Below, piece by piece: positions 1 through 9,225 of a stretch of 64,000 bases of DNA. The stretch lies in the NCBI RefSeq assembly GCF_009208735.1, contig NZ_WFLJ01000020.1:1-64000 (forward strand), given 5' to 3'. How positions within the stretch are numbered: the stretch's first letter is position 1; every line of letters begins with the position of its first letter. The notes under the pieces are model-generated. The model did no database searches and was not told the DNA's origin. It was given only the letters and a program-made list of their open reading frames with translations. This stretch comes from Janthinobacterium rivuli (GTDB lineage: Bacteria > Pseudomonadota > Gammaproteobacteria > Burkholderiales > Burkholderiaceae_D). The position numbers and the translations under genes were made by a program.

Positions 1-617
1 CGCTGTGGCCGGCATTGGCCCTGGCCAGCGACCGCGACGACGGCGCCAAGCCGCCCGCCATCGTGCTGGCCTTGCCCGATCCGCCCGCCTGGCGGCGCCT
101 GCACGACGCGGCGCCGGGGAGGCCGATCTGGCAGGCGCCGTATGCGGGCGCGCCCGCGCTGTTTGCCGCCAGCTATGCGCGCCAGGACGGCGCTGGCGCG
201 CCGGTGGGGCTGCAATTGCACTGGTATGCGCGCCAGGCGCGCGATGCCGAGCTGCTGACGCATCAGACGTCGCCCTACGGCGCGCGCTGGATCCCCTTGG
301 CGCAACGCATGCGGCAGGTCGACCTGGCCGGCGGCGCCCTGGGCGTGCGCGAAAGCGTGCTGTCCTACGGCGGCGAACGCCTGCTGGTGTGGCGCCTCTA
401 CCGCCAGGGCGGCATCGTCACGGCCAGGCCCGCGCTGGTCAAACTGCTGCTGGCGCAAGCCAAGCTGCTTGGCAGGCGCCAGGACGGCGCCGACCTCATC
501 GTCTTTGCCGCCTATGACGAGCTGGCGCCGCCGCCATACGCGCAGCTGCAGGCGTTCTTGCAGGCGGCGCTGCCCGTCATCGAACAACGCTTGCAGGAGC
601 TGCCGCATGGTCCCTGA
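1..617 (+). CDS. EpsI-type exosortase-associated domain (DUF3485), 5' end outside window
   Basis: The frame is open to the first base, so only the C-terminal part of about 205 residues is seen. It resembles the EpsI/DUF3485 domain, which in XrtA (exosortase A) systems is either a separate protein or fused to the C-terminus of the multi-spanning exosortase. No membrane segments or exosortase Cys/Arg/His residues are visible here, so whether this is a fused xrtA or a stand-alone epsI cannot be told. EpsI is needed for exopolysaccharide production in Methylobacillus-type loci; its biochemistry is not settled. The stop (615-617) overlaps the start of the next gene at 607, indicating translational coupling. 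Confidence 0.75.
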   Translation, partial: LWPALALASDRDDGAKPPAIVLALPDPPAWRRLHDAAPGRPIWQAPYAGAPALFAASYARQDGAGAPVGLQLHWYARQARDAELLTHQTSPYGARWIPLAQRMRQVDLAGGALGVRESVLSYGGERLLVWRLYRQGGIVTARPALVKLLLAQAKLLGRRQDGADLIVFAAYDELAPPPYAQLQAFLQAALPVIEQRLQELPHGP

Positions 618-1809
618 CCTCGACACCGGTGGCGCGCATGCGGTCAGCAGCGCCCCGCTGATCGTGCACGTGATCCACCAGCTCGACGTGGGCGGGCTGG
701 AAAACGGCCTGGTCAACCTGATCAACCATTTGCCGCCGGAGCGCTACCGGCACACCATCGTCTGCCTGAAAAATGCCACGGCATTTCGCCAGCGCCTGAC
801 CACCCCAGGCGTCGACATCATCAGCCTGGGCAAGCGCGAAGGCAAGGACTGGCGCCACTACCTGCACCTGTACCGCGTCCTGAAACAGCTGCGCCCGGTG
901 CTCGTGCACACGCGCAACCTGGGTTGCCTCGAAGCGCAACTGCTGGCCTGCCTGGCCGGCGTGCGCCTGCGCGTGCATGGCAAGCACGGACGCGAGATGA
1001 GCGACTTGCACGGCACCCGCCGCAAATACCGGCTGCTGCGCAAATGCATGCTGCCGCTGGTGCAGCACTTCATCGCCGTCAGCGCCGACCTGGGACTGTG
1101 GCTGGTCGATGCCATCGGCGCGGCGCCCGCGCAGGTGTCGCACATCGGCAATGGCGTCGACAGCGTGCAATTCCATCCGCGCCTGGGGCCGCCGGCCGCC
1201 GTGGGCCCGCCCGGATTCCTGTGCAATGGCGCCTTCGTCATCGGCAGCGTGGGCCGCATGACGGCCGTCAAGGACCATGTCTCGCTGGTGCAGGCGTTCC
1301 TGCTGTTGCTGGCGCAGCCGGGCGCCCGCGCGCGCCTGCGCCTGCTCATCGTGGGCGACGGGCCGTGCCGCCAGACCTGCCTGGATCTGCTGCGGCAGGC
1401 CGGCGCGGCGCACCTTGCCTGGCTGCCCGGCGCGCGCGACGATGTGGCGCAGCTGCTGCGCGCCATGGACCTGTTCGTGCTGCCGTCACTGGCCGAAGGC
1501 AGCTCGAACACCATCCTCGAAGCGATGGCGACGGGGCTGCCCATCGTCGCCACGCAGGTGGGCGGCAACGCGGAACTGGTGCAGTCGGGCTGGAGCGGCA
1601 CCCTGGTGCCGCCCGGTTCGCCCGAGATGCTGGCCGATGCCATGCTCGACTACTACAGCATGCCCGAACTGGGCCCCCGTCACGGCGCGCGCGGGCGGCG
1701 CCAGGTGCTGGCCGAGCACAGCCTGCCCGCCATGGCCGGCGCCTACCTGGCCGTGTACGACCGCCTGACGGGCGCGCGCCAGCCTTCTCCCCTGTCCACC
1801 CCTCCCTGA
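607..1809 (+). CDS. XrtA/PEP-CTERM system glycosyltransferase, TIGR03088-like (GT4)
   Basis: A 400-residue GT-B glycosyltransferase. The N-terminal half has the VHVIHQLDVGGLENGLVNL motif of the TIGR03088 sugar transferases found next to exosortase A. The C-terminal GT4 nucleotide-sugar half carries IGSVGRMTAVKDH, LIVGDGP and the acidic motif SLAEGSSNTILEAMATG near residues 295-315. It should act at the cytoplasmic face in building the lipid-linked EPS repeat unit; the sugar is unknown. I chose the ATG at 607, overlapping the previous stop by 11 bp, rather than a longer in-frame start at 469, because family homology begins here and the longer start would sit inside the upstream gene. Confidence 0.88.
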   Translation: MVPDLDTGGAHAVSSAPLIVHVIHQLDVGGLENGLVNLINHLPPERYRHTIVCLKNATAFRQRLTTPGVDIISLGKREGKDWRHYLHLYRVLKQLRPVLVHTRNLGCLEAQLLACLAGVRLRVHGKHGREMSDLHGTRRKYRLLRKCMLPLVQHFIAVSADLGLWLVDAIGAAPAQVSHIGNGVDSVQFHPRLGPPAAVGPPGFLCNGAFVIGSVGRMTAVKDHVSLVQAFLLLLAQPGARARLRLLIVGDGPCRQTCLDLLRQAGAAHLAWLPGARDDVAQLLRAMDLFVLPSLAEGSSNTILEAMATGLPIVATQVGGNAELVQSGWSGTLVPPGSPEMLADAMLDYYSMPELGPRHGARGRRQVLAEHSLPAMAGAYLAVYDRLTGARQPSPLSTPP

Positions 1810-1819
1810 AAGGCCTCCC

Positions 1820-3772
1820 ATGTGCGGCATCAGCGGCATTTTTGACTTGCAGGGCCAGCGCGACATCGACGTGCTGCTGCTGGCGCGCATGAACCACAGC
1901 CTGCGCCACCGTGGGCCGGACGAAGGAGGTCTGCACCGCGAGCCGGGACTGGGCCTGGCGCACCGGCGCCTGTCCGTGATCGACCTGGCCAGCGGCCAGC
2001 AGCCGCTGTTCAACGCCGACCGCAGCATCGCCATCGTCTTCAATGGCGAAATCTACAACTATCGCAGCCTGATGGCCGAACTGCGCCAGTTCGGCCATGT
2101 CTTTCGCACCAGCAGCGACACGGAAGTCATCGTCCACGCGTGGGCACAATGGGGCGAGCAAAGCGTGCGGCGCCTGCGCGGCATGTTCGCCTTCGCCCTG
2201 TGGGACCGCCGGCGCCATCTGCTGTTCCTGGCGCGCGACCGCCTCGGCGTCAAACCGCTGTACTACGGCGAGGCGCAGGACGGCACGCTGCTGTTCGGCT
2301 CCGAACTGAAAGCCTTGCTCGCCCATCCCGCCATGCCGCGCGTGCTCGACCCGCTGGCGGTGGAAGAGTATTTCGCGTACGGCTACGTGCCCGAGCCGCG
2401 CAGCATCTTCCAGCAGGCGCGCAAGCTCCCGCCCGGGCATACGCTCTGCATCCGCGCCGGCCAGCCGCTGCCCGCGCCGCAAGCGTACTGGGACATCCCG
2501 TTCACGCCGAATCCGCCCGCCAGCGAAGCGCAGGCGGCCGACGAACTGCTGGCGCGCCTGCGTGAAGCCGTGCGCATCCGCATGGTGGCCGACGTGCCGC
2601 TGGGGGCGTTTTTGTCGGGCGGCGTCGATTCGAGCGCCGTCGTGGCGCTGATGGCCGGTGCCAGCAGCACGCCCGTCAACACCTGCTCCATCTCGTTCGG
2701 CGACCCGGCCTACAACGAAGCGCGCTACGCCGACCTGGTGGCGCGCCGCTACGGCACGGCGCACGTTGCGCGGCAGGTGGAGCAGGACGACTTCGAACTG
2801 ATCGACCTGCTGGCCAAGCTGTACGACGAACCGTTCGCCGACAGTTCCGCCATGCCGACTTACCGCGTCTGCCAGCTGGCGCGCCAGCGCGTGACGGTGG
2901 CGCTGTCGGGCGACGGCGGCGATGAAAGCATGGCCGGCTACCGGCGCTACCGCCTGCACATGCGCGAGGAGAGAATACGCATGGCGATGGACCCCTTGCT
3001 GTCGGGCGGCCTGCGCCAATCCCTGTTTGGCACCCTTGGCCGCTGGTATCCGAAAGCCGACTGGGCGCCGCGCTTCCTGCGCGCCAAGACCACCTTCGAA
3101 GGCCTGGCGCGCGACACGACGGACGCGTATTTCCACGGCGTCTGCCTGCTGGGCGACGCCATGCGCGCACGCCTGTTCAGCCCCGAGCTGCGCCGCAGCC
3201 TGCACGGCTACCGGGCCGTGGAGGTGCTGCGCCGCCACGCGCTGGCCAGTCCCGCGCAAAATCCCCTGTCGCAGGTGCAATACCTGGACCTGAAGACCTA
3301 TCTGCCCGGCGACATCCTCACCAAAGTCGACCGGGCCAGCATGGCGCATGCGCTGGAAGTGCGTTCGCCCCTGCTGGACCATGAACTGGTGGCGTGGATG
3401 TCGGGCCTGCCGCCGCAGTTGAAACTGCGCCGCGGCGAAGGTAAATACCTGCTGAAGAAGGCGCTGCGCCCGCTCTTGCCCGACGACGTGCTGTACCGCC
3501 AGAAGATGGGTTTTGCAGTGCCGCTGGCCGGCTGGCTGCGCGGGCCGCTGCGCCAGCGCCTGCAGCAGCGGCTGCTGGGCCCCATGCTGGCGCAGTGCGG
3601 CCTGTTCGACATGGACTACGTGCGCCAGCTGCTCGACTTGCATGCGAGCGGCCGGCGCGACTACAGCGCGCCACTGTGGGCGCTGCTGATGTTCGAGTCC
3701 TTCCTGCGCCAGGTGCTGCCAGTCGACGGCCGCAAGACGCTGGCGCCCGCACCTGCCATGGCGCTGGAGTGA
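1820..3772 (+). CDS. XrtA-associated amidotransferase (asparagine synthase-like)
   Basis: 650 residues with the two-domain asparagine synthetase B layout. The N-terminal class II glutamine amidotransferase domain begins MCGISGIFDL, so Cys2 becomes the N-terminal nucleophile after Met removal, and FNGEIYNY follows. The C-terminal synthase domain has the ATP-pyrophosphatase loop SGGVDSSAVVAL near residues 265-275 and ALSGDGGDE. The placement between two XrtA glycosyltransferases fits the exosortase A amidotransferase 1 family (TIGR03108 type), thought to amidate a sugar acid or other EPS component rather than make free asparagine. It lies 10 bp after the upstream stop and 4 bp before the next gene. 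Substrate is unproven. Confidence 0.88.
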   Translation: MCGISGIFDLQGQRDIDVLLLARMNHSLRHRGPDEGGLHREPGLGLAHRRLSVIDLASGQQPLFNADRSIAIVFNGEIYNYRSLMAELRQFGHVFRTSSDTEVIVHAWAQWGEQSVRRLRGMFAFALWDRRRHLLFLARDRLGVKPLYYGEAQDGTLLFGSELKALLAHPAMPRVLDPLAVEEYFAYGYVPEPRSIFQQARKLPPGHTLCIRAGQPLPAPQAYWDIPFTPNPPASEAQAADELLARLREAVRIRMVADVPLGAFLSGGVDSSAVVALMAGASSTPVNTCSISFGDPAYNEARYADLVARRYGTAHVARQVEQDDFELIDLLAKLYDEPFADSSAMPTYRVCQLARQRVTVALSGDGGDESMAGYRRYRLHMREERIRMAMDPLLSGGLRQSLFGTLGRWYPKADWAPRFLRAKTTFEGLARDTTDAYFHGVCLLGDAMRARLFSPELRRSLHGYRAVEVLRRHALASPAQNPLSQVQYLDLKTYLPGDILTKVDRASMAHALEVRSPLLDHELVAWMSGLPPQLKLRRGEGKYLLKKALRPLLPDDVLYRQKMGFAVPLAGWLRGPLRQRLQQRLLGPMLAQCGLFDMDYVRQLLDLHASGRRDYSAPLWALLMFESFLRQVLPVDGRKTLAPAPAMALE

Positions 3773-3776
3773 ATCC

Positions 3777-5012
3777 ATGCGCATCCTGCACATCCTCGAC
3801 CACTCGCTGCCGCTCCACAGCGGCTACACCTTTCGCACCCTGGCCATCCTGCGGCAGCAGCGCGCGCTGGGCTGGCACACCGTGCAGCTCACCAGTGCCA
3901 AGCAGGGGCCGTCCGCTGGCCCGCAGCAGCTGGTCGATGGCTGGCATTTCTACCGCACGGCGCCCGATGCGCGTTGGTGGGCGCGCCTGCCCGTGCTGCG
4001 GCAAGTGGCCGTCATCGTCGGCCTGGCCGTGCGCCTGCGCCAGCTGGCGCGCCAGGTCAGGCCCGACGTGCTGCATGCGCACTCGCCCGCCCTGAACGCC
4101 ATCGCCGCCCTGAACGCTGGGCGCGCGCTGGGCATTCCCGTCGTGTATGAAGTGCGCGCTTTCTGGGAAGACGCGGCCGCCGACCATGGCAGCAGCCGGC
4201 CCGGCGGCCTGCGCTACCGGCTCACGCGCGCGCTGGAAAACCATGCGCTGCGCCGCGCCGACGCCGTCACCACCATCTGCGAGGGCTTGCGGCGCGAGCT
4301 GCGCGCGCGCGGCGTGCCGGCCGACAAAATCACCGTCATTCCAAACGCCGTCGATGCCGGCGCTTTCCATGCCGCGCATGATCCTGCACTGGCGCACACG
4401 CTGGGACTCGATGGCCATCCAGTCATCGGCTTCATCGGCTCGTTCTACGCCTACGAAGGCCTGGCCCTGCTGCTGCGCGCCATGCCGCGCATGCTGGCCG
4501 CGCAGCCGGCGCTGCGCCTGCTGCTGGCCGGCGGCGGTCCGCAGGAGGCGGCGCTGCAGGCGCTGGCGGCGCAGCTGGACATAGCGCACGCCGTCGTCTT
4601 CGCCGGCCGCGTGCCGCACGCGCAGGTGGCCGCGTACTATCAGCTGCTCGACATCTGCGTGTATCCGCGCCTGCCCATGCGCCTGACGGAACTCGTGACT
4701 CCCTTGAAACCGCTCGAGGCGATGGTCCAGAGCCGCCTCGTGGTAGCGTCCGATGTGGGCGGCCACCGCGAGCTGATCGAGCATGGCAAGACGGGCCTGC
4801 TGTTTCGCGCCGGCGACGCCGAGGCGCTGGCGCGGACGGTATTGAACCTGCTGCTGGCGCCCGACAGCTGGGCGCCGCTAAGGCGCCAGGCGCGCGCCTT
4901 CGTGGGCACGGAGCGCAGCTGGGCCTCCAGCGTGGGCCGCTATGCCGACGTGTATGCGCGCCTGGCCGCGCCGGCGGCAACGGCGCCAATGGCCTCGGGA
5001 GTGCGGCCATGA
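3777..5012 (+). CDS. XrtA/PEP-CTERM system glycosyltransferase, TIGR04063-like (GT4)
   Basis: 411 residues. It opens MRILHILDHSLPLHSGYTFR, the signature of the TIGR04063 exosortase A-associated glycosyltransferases, with a GT-B fold. The acceptor half includes HAHSPALNAIAALNAGRALG; the donor half includes VIPNAVDA, LLLAGGGPQE and PRLPMRLTELVTPLKPLEAM, where an ExxxxxPLKPLE arrangement replaces the common EGxP..xxEA motif, as usual in this subgroup. It is part of the rightward operon and its stop overlaps the next ATG by 4 bp (ATGA). The expected role is addition of one sugar to the EPS repeat unit. Confidence 0.88.
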   Translation: MRILHILDHSLPLHSGYTFRTLAILRQQRALGWHTVQLTSAKQGPSAGPQQLVDGWHFYRTAPDARWWARLPVLRQVAVIVGLAVRLRQLARQVRPDVLHAHSPALNAIAALNAGRALGIPVVYEVRAFWEDAAADHGSSRPGGLRYRLTRALENHALRRADAVTTICEGLRRELRARGVPADKITVIPNAVDAGAFHAAHDPALAHTLGLDGHPVIGFIGSFYAYEGLALLLRAMPRMLAAQPALRLLLAGGGPQEAALQALAAQLDIAHAVVFAGRVPHAQVAAYYQLLDICVYPRLPMRLTELVTPLKPLEAMVQSRLVVASDVGGHRELIEHGKTGLLFRAGDAEALARTVLNLLLAPDSWAPLRRQARAFVGTERSWASSVGRYADVYARLAAPAATAPMASGVRP

Positions 5013-7444
5013 AGCTGGCCGGCCTGCGCATCGCCCTGGTGGGCCCCGTCCCGCCGCCGGCCGGCGGCATGGCCAATCAGACGCTCCAGCTGGTCAAGCT
5101 GCTGCGCGCCGAGGGCGCGCAGGTGCAGCTACTGCCGGTCAACGGCCCCATGCTGCCGTCCTGGCTGGCGGGCATCCGCTATCTACGTGCGGCGCTGCGC
5201 CTGCCCGTCTTCCTGTGGCGGCTGGGGCGCACGGCCAATACGGTCGACCTGTTCCACATCATGGCCAATTCCGGCTGGTCCTGGCATTTGCTGGCCGCGC
5301 CAGCGCTGTGGATCGCCAGTCTGAAGGGAAAACCTGCCCTGCTCAGTTACCATGGCGGCGACGCCGCCGCCTTCCTGGACCGCTCGCCGCGCCTCGTCGC
5401 GTTCAGCCTGCGCCGCGCCAACGCCATCGTCGTGCCTTCGGCCTTCCTGGCACGCATCTTCGAACAGCACGGCCATATGGCGCACATCGTGCCCAACGTG
5501 ATTGACCTGGCCCGCTTTGCGCCGGCCGCGCCGCCCCCGACGCCTGGCGGCGGCCCCCGCATCCTCGTCGCGCGCCACCTGGAAAGCCTGTACGACAATG
5601 CCAGCGCCGTGCGCGCCTTCGCCCTCGTGCGCAAGACGTATCCCACGGCCAGCCTGGTGCTGGCGGGTGGCGGGCCGCAACGCGAGGCGCTGGAAAAACT
5701 GGCGCGCGCGCTGGGCGTGCACGATGCCGTGCGCTTCGCCGGGCAAATCGACAATACCGCGATGCCGGCCCTGTACCAGGCCAGCGACATCGTCCTCAAT
5801 CCCAGCCTGGCCGACAACATGCCCATTTCCGTGCTCGAGGCGCTCGCCTGCGGTGTGCCTGTCGTCAGCACCAACGTGGGCGGCATCCCCACCCTGCTGC
5901 AGGATGGCGTGACGGCCTTGCTGGTGCCGCCCGGCGATCCGGCCGCCATGGCGCAGGCCATCGAGGCGCTGCTGCGCGACCCGCCGCGCGCGCAGGCGCT
6001 GGTGGCCGCGGGCCTGGCGCACGCCGCCACCTTCGGCTGGGCCGGCATCGCGCCCAGGCTGGCCGCGCATTACCGCCGCATCCGCGCCGCGCCGCGGCCC
6101 GGCTTCTACACGCGCTGCGTGGCCCGCTGGCTGTTTCCCCTGCACGAATGGCTCAAGGGCCACCACAGCGCGCGCCTGCTGCGCCGGCTCGAACGCTCGC
6201 AGTGGTGGAGCGCGCAGCAGCTGGAACAGTGGCAACTAGCGCGCCTGCGGGCGCTGCTGCGCCATGCGGGCCAGCACGTACCCTACTACCGCGCGCTGTT
6301 CGCCCGCTGCGGCTTCGACCCGGAACAAGTGCGGCAGCTGGCCGACCTGTCACGCCTGCCGCTGCTGCGCAAAAGCGATATCGCCGCCGCGCGCGACAGC
6401 TTCAAATCCGCCCGCGCCGTGGGATTGCGGCCGTTCGCCACGGGCGGCTCCAGCGGCGAGCCGCTGCAATTTTTCCTGGGCCGCCGGCGCGTCAGCCACG
6501 ACATCGCCGCCAAGTGGCGCGCCACGCGCTGGTGGGGCGTCGACATCGGCGACCGCGAAGGCGTGCTGTGGGGTTCGCCCATCGAACTGCATGCACAGGA
6601 CCGCCTGCGCCGCCTGCGCGACGCGCTGCTGCGCACCACCTTGCTGCCCGCGTTCGCCATGTCGCCCGCGCGCCTGGACGGCTACGTGGCGCAATTGCGC
6701 CGCTGGCGTCCGCGCATGCTGTTCGGCTACCCGTCCGCCTTGTGCCGCATCGCCAGCCATGCCAGCGCGCGCGACCTGCCGCTCGACGGCCTGGGCGTGA
6801 AAGTGGCGTTCGTCACGGCCGAGCGCCTGTACGACGAGCAGCGCGCGCAGATCGCCGCCGCCTTCGGCTGCCCCGTCGCCAACGGCTACGGCGGGCGCGA
6901 CGCGGGCTTCATCGCCCACGAATGCCCGGACGGCGGCATGCACGTCACGGCTGAAGACATCATCGTGGAAATCCTTGATGGCCAGGGCCGGCCGCTGCCG
7001 CCAGGAGTCACGGGCGAAATCGTCGTCACCCACCTGGCCACGCAAGACTACCCCTTCATCCGCTACGCCACGGGCGACGTGGGCGCGCTGGGCACGCAGC
7101 CGTGCGCCTGCGGCCGCGGCCTGCCCCTGCTGCAGAAAATCGAGGGGCGCAGCACGGATTTCCTCACCGCCATGGACGGCACCGTCATGCACGGCCTGGC
7201 CCTCGTCTACATCGTGCGCGAACTGCCGCAGGTGCGCAGTTTCAAAATCATCCAGGAAACCCTGCTGCGCACGCGCGTGCTGCTGGTCTGCCAGCCGCGC
7301 CTCGATGCCACCACGCGCAACACCATCGTCGCCGGCTTCCAGGCCAGGCTGGGAGCGCAAGTGGATGTCATCATCGAGGAAGTCGACGAGATCGCGGCGG
7401 AGGCGTCGGGCAAATACCGGTATGTGGTGAGCGAGGTGACCTAG
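5009..7444 (+). CDS. Glycosyltransferase (GT4) fused to CapK/PaaK-like AMP-forming adenylase
   Basis: 811 residues in one uninterrupted frame with two enzymes. Residues about 1-370 are a GT4 glycosyltransferase (IALVGPVPPPAGGMANQ at the start, LVLAGGGPQREALE, NPSLADNMPISVLEALACGVP). Residues about 385-811 are a phenylacetate-CoA ligase/CapK-type adenylate-forming domain: ATGGSSGEPLQF phosphate-binding loop, NGYGGRDAG, YPFIRYATGDVG, and a CACGRGLP cysteine cluster. In related EPS loci these two activities are generally separate adjacent genes, so this looks like a fusion coupling sugar transfer with activation of a carboxylic acid for EPS acylation; the acid is unknown. It is the last gene of the rightward operon. 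ATG overlaps the previous stop by 4 bp. Confidence 0.85.
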   Translation: MKLAGLRIALVGPVPPPAGGMANQTLQLVKLLRAEGAQVQLLPVNGPMLPSWLAGIRYLRAALRLPVFLWRLGRTANTVDLFHIMANSGWSWHLLAAPALWIASLKGKPALLSYHGGDAAAFLDRSPRLVAFSLRRANAIVVPSAFLARIFEQHGHMAHIVPNVIDLARFAPAAPPPTPGGGPRILVARHLESLYDNASAVRAFALVRKTYPTASLVLAGGGPQREALEKLARALGVHDAVRFAGQIDNTAMPALYQASDIVLNPSLADNMPISVLEALACGVPVVSTNVGGIPTLLQDGVTALLVPPGDPAAMAQAIEALLRDPPRAQALVAAGLAHAATFGWAGIAPRLAAHYRRIRAAPRPGFYTRCVARWLFPLHEWLKGHHSARLLRRLERSQWWSAQQLEQWQLARLRALLRHAGQHVPYYRALFARCGFDPEQVRQLADLSRLPLLRKSDIAAARDSFKSARAVGLRPFATGGSSGEPLQFFLGRRRVSHDIAAKWRATRWWGVDIGDREGVLWGSPIELHAQDRLRRLRDALLRTTLLPAFAMSPARLDGYVAQLRRWRPRMLFGYPSALCRIASHASARDLPLDGLGVKVAFVTAERLYDEQRAQIAAAFGCPVANGYGGRDAGFIAHECPDGGMHVTAEDIIVEILDGQGRPLPPGVTGEIVVTHLATQDYPFIRYATGDVGALGTQPCACGRGLPLLQKIEGRSTDFLTAMDGTVMHGLALVYIVRELPQVRSFKIIQETLLRTRVLLVCQPRLDATTRNTIVAGFQARLGAQVDVIIEEVDEIAAEASGKYRYVVSEVT

Positions 7445-7453
7445 CAAGGCGGC

Positions 7454-7798
7454 CTACAACGACATCGGATAGTTCTTCTCCACTACGCGGTCATGCCGGT
7501 CCAGTTCTACGGAGCACACCTCCAGCTCCGTGTTCAAGCGGTTCTCGAACCACAGCCGCTCGATGCAGGGCGCCACACACGGCGTGGTGGAATAGTGTTT
7601 GAAGGAGACTTCTTCACGCTCCACATGGGTCGGCGTACCGAAGCGGGCACGCACCGCCTGCCGCGTATCTCCAGTCTGGATTTGATAGAACGCCTCCTTG
7701 CGGCTGTTGGAGAATACGCAGCATGCGGCGACATAGCAGGCAGGGCTGTGGATGAGCAGGCACAGTAGAATTTTTTTAGGCGACATCTTGAATTGCAT
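7454..7798 (-). CDS. Small exported protein of unknown function, possible SmpA/OmlA-like fold
   Basis: Up to 114 residues, with a basic then hydrophobic N-terminus (KKILLCLLIHSPACYVAACC) typical of a signal or lipoprotein leader. It is followed by a stretch reading QIQTGDTRQAVRARFGTPTHVE, which resembles the SmpA/OmlA/BamE pattern (G, x, s/t, x, x, x, V ... lG.P). No clear ribosome binding site precedes either the first ATG or the internal Met at residue 5, so the start is uncertain. It converges on the EPS operon, ending 9 bp from it, and starts the AT-richer orphan-gene patch. The function cannot be named. Confidence 0.5.
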   Translation of the reverse strand: MQFKMSPKKILLCLLIHSPACYVAACCVFSNSRKEAFYQIQTGDTRQAVRARFGTPTHVEREEVSFKHYSTTPCVAPCIERLWFENRLNTELEVCSVELDRHDRVVEKNYPMSL

Positions 7799-8133
7799 GC
7801 CATATTGTCGATGACTTTATCCGGCGCGGCAAGCCGGCCGAAACGATGCTGGGCAGAGTCAGAAAGATGCAGCTCTTCTATGCCGACACGATCTGGGCGT
7901 TAATACCAGCCCATCGCGCCATCTGTTACCGGAGTGTCGCGGCAGATATCGGCAGCGAAGGATGAGATCGTGTCTGAAAGGCGAACCTGACCCTAGCACT
8001 AGTTGCGTTGGCAATCTATTTCGAACAGGCCGGATCAGGCGTGCTAACGATAAGATCGCGGCCAATCTGCTGATTTTATCCTCTCGCCGCGCGTCAGCAA
8101 ATTGGCGACTTGTATTCAGACGCAGTTAGAGCA
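7799..8133. other. Intergenic stretch, no gene seen
   Basis: About 335 bp between two leftward orphan genes. Open frames here lack start signals and family resemblance. I see no tRNA, strong terminator hairpin or repeat. It may hold the promoter of the small exported protein, but no convincing -35/-10 pair is visible. Confidence 0.4.
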
Positions 8134-8493
8134 TCAAGGATTGCTGGCATAGGCTTTGTAATTGCCGTTAATCCACATCCCAACAGGACGCTGATGCGAA
8201 CCTTTTGGCGTCCAGGTCACCTCGCCGGAATACGCATAGCCACTTCCCAGGAATTCGTACATTCCAAGTCCAACTCTCACAAACATTGCATTCGCCATAC
8301 TTGCCGAGACCGGGTCTCTATTCAAGCAGTTATAGCAAAAATCGGAAGGAATGATGCTCGATCTGGCAAAGCCGCCCAGTCGCGATGCCGCATCCACAAT
8401 CTGCTTGTGAGGTATGGGTTCGGTACCATACTGAGCCTGAAGTTGCCTACCAGCGCTCTCAATGGCTCCAACGCGGGATAAACCATTCTTCAT
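8134..8493 (-). CDS. Hypothetical protein, 119 aa
   Basis: I chose the internal ATG at 8493 (MKNGLSRVGAIES) because a strong GAGGAGGGC ribosome binding site lies about 6 bases upstream of it; a start at 8514 would leave that site unused. The protein has an N-terminal helix, a possible helix-turn-helix-like part (AASRLGG), a Cys-containing segment (DFCYNCLNRD) and a C-terminal segment rich in W and G (SGEVTWTPKG, VGMWINGNYKAY). I do not recognise a named family with confidence. It sits among low-GC orphan genes, suggesting acquisition by transfer. Confidence 0.55.
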   Translation of the reverse strand: MKNGLSRVGAIESAGRQLQAQYGTEPIPHKQIVDAASRLGGFARSSIIPSDFCYNCLNRDPVSASMANAMFVRVGLGMYEFLGSGYAYSGEVTWTPKGSHQRPVGMWINGNYKAYASNP

Positions 8494-8568
8494 TCCTGCC
8501 CTCCTCGATATCAAGCAACTGTAAAGAAATACGATTAGCGGCAGAATCTCACTTCGGATAAGATTGTG

Positions 8569-9225
8569 CTATGGCACTGCCTCAACATCCATTATTTTTT
8601 TATTGAAATTAATAACCAATTCCTCATCGACAATTACATCCAATGAAACAATAAGGAGTGCGGCATTTCTGGCGGAAAAGAACTCTTTGACTGCCCCAGA
8701 AAATCTCACTTTTGCCACATTCAGCCTTTTCCTCTGCTCATCCTGAAGGTGGATCGATTGATTAAGTTTCGTCAATGCTACTGAAATATCTGAATTATTT
8801 CTTGCACTCCCGAAGGCGTGTGAAGTGATTGCAATGGCTTCACTTAATTTTTTATTACCATCAAGTTCAATAACCTCCAACGCCGCCATAGCACGCCGAA
8901 GATCCAAATCGGTATCCAGGTAGCGCACCAGCGTAATGGTCTTGTTTTTATGTGCGGCTGCCGTTGCAATCTGCATCGCCAAAACATCATTCTTCCATTC
9001 AGACATATCGGCAACTGCAGACGAAAAAATCTCATTTAAATCTTTTTCATAGCCAAAATTTCCAATTGCATTCTCTAGCCGTATAGATGATCTTTTAACA
9101 TAGGGCGTCATTTTCTCAACGTAACTATTATTATCCTGCCATGAATGGTATGCAGACCAGATAAGGCCAAGCCCTCCCGCGATAGAAAGGAGAAGAATGA
9201 CGATAAGAACCTGTTTTTTCATCAT
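8569..9225 (-). CDS. Membrane-anchored hypothetical protein with extracytoplasmic helical domain
   Basis: 218 residues from the ATG at 9225, chosen because GGAGGG lies just upstream (a second Met follows immediately). Residues 3-23 form one hydrophobic segment (KKQVLIVILLLSIAGGLGLIW), so the protein is probably anchored with the rest in the periplasm. The remainder is polar, rich in A, L, N and K, and probably all helical, resembling in general character the four-helix sensor part of chemoreceptors but without HAMP or signalling domains. The coding region is clearly AT-richer than neighbouring EPS genes, pointing to horizontal origin. No function can be assigned. Confidence 0.55.
   Translation of the reverse strand: MMKKQVLIVILLLSIAGGLGLIWSAYHSWQDNNSYVEKMTPYVKRSSIRLENAIGNFGYEKDLNEIFSSAVADMSEWKNDVLAMQIATAAAHKNKTITLVRYLDTDLDLRRAMAALEVIELDGNKKLSEAIAITSHAFGSARNNSDISVALTKLNQSIHLQDEQRKRLNVAKVRFSGAVKEFFSARNAALLIVSLDVIVDEELVINFNKKIMDVEAVP

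Noticed and set aside
1346..3793. 815-codon minus-strand open frame opposite the amidotransferase and glycosyltransferase genes
   Set aside because: It lies fully antisense to two well-recognised genes, is rich in H, Q, R and A without any domain, and is the usual artefact of high-GC coding DNA.
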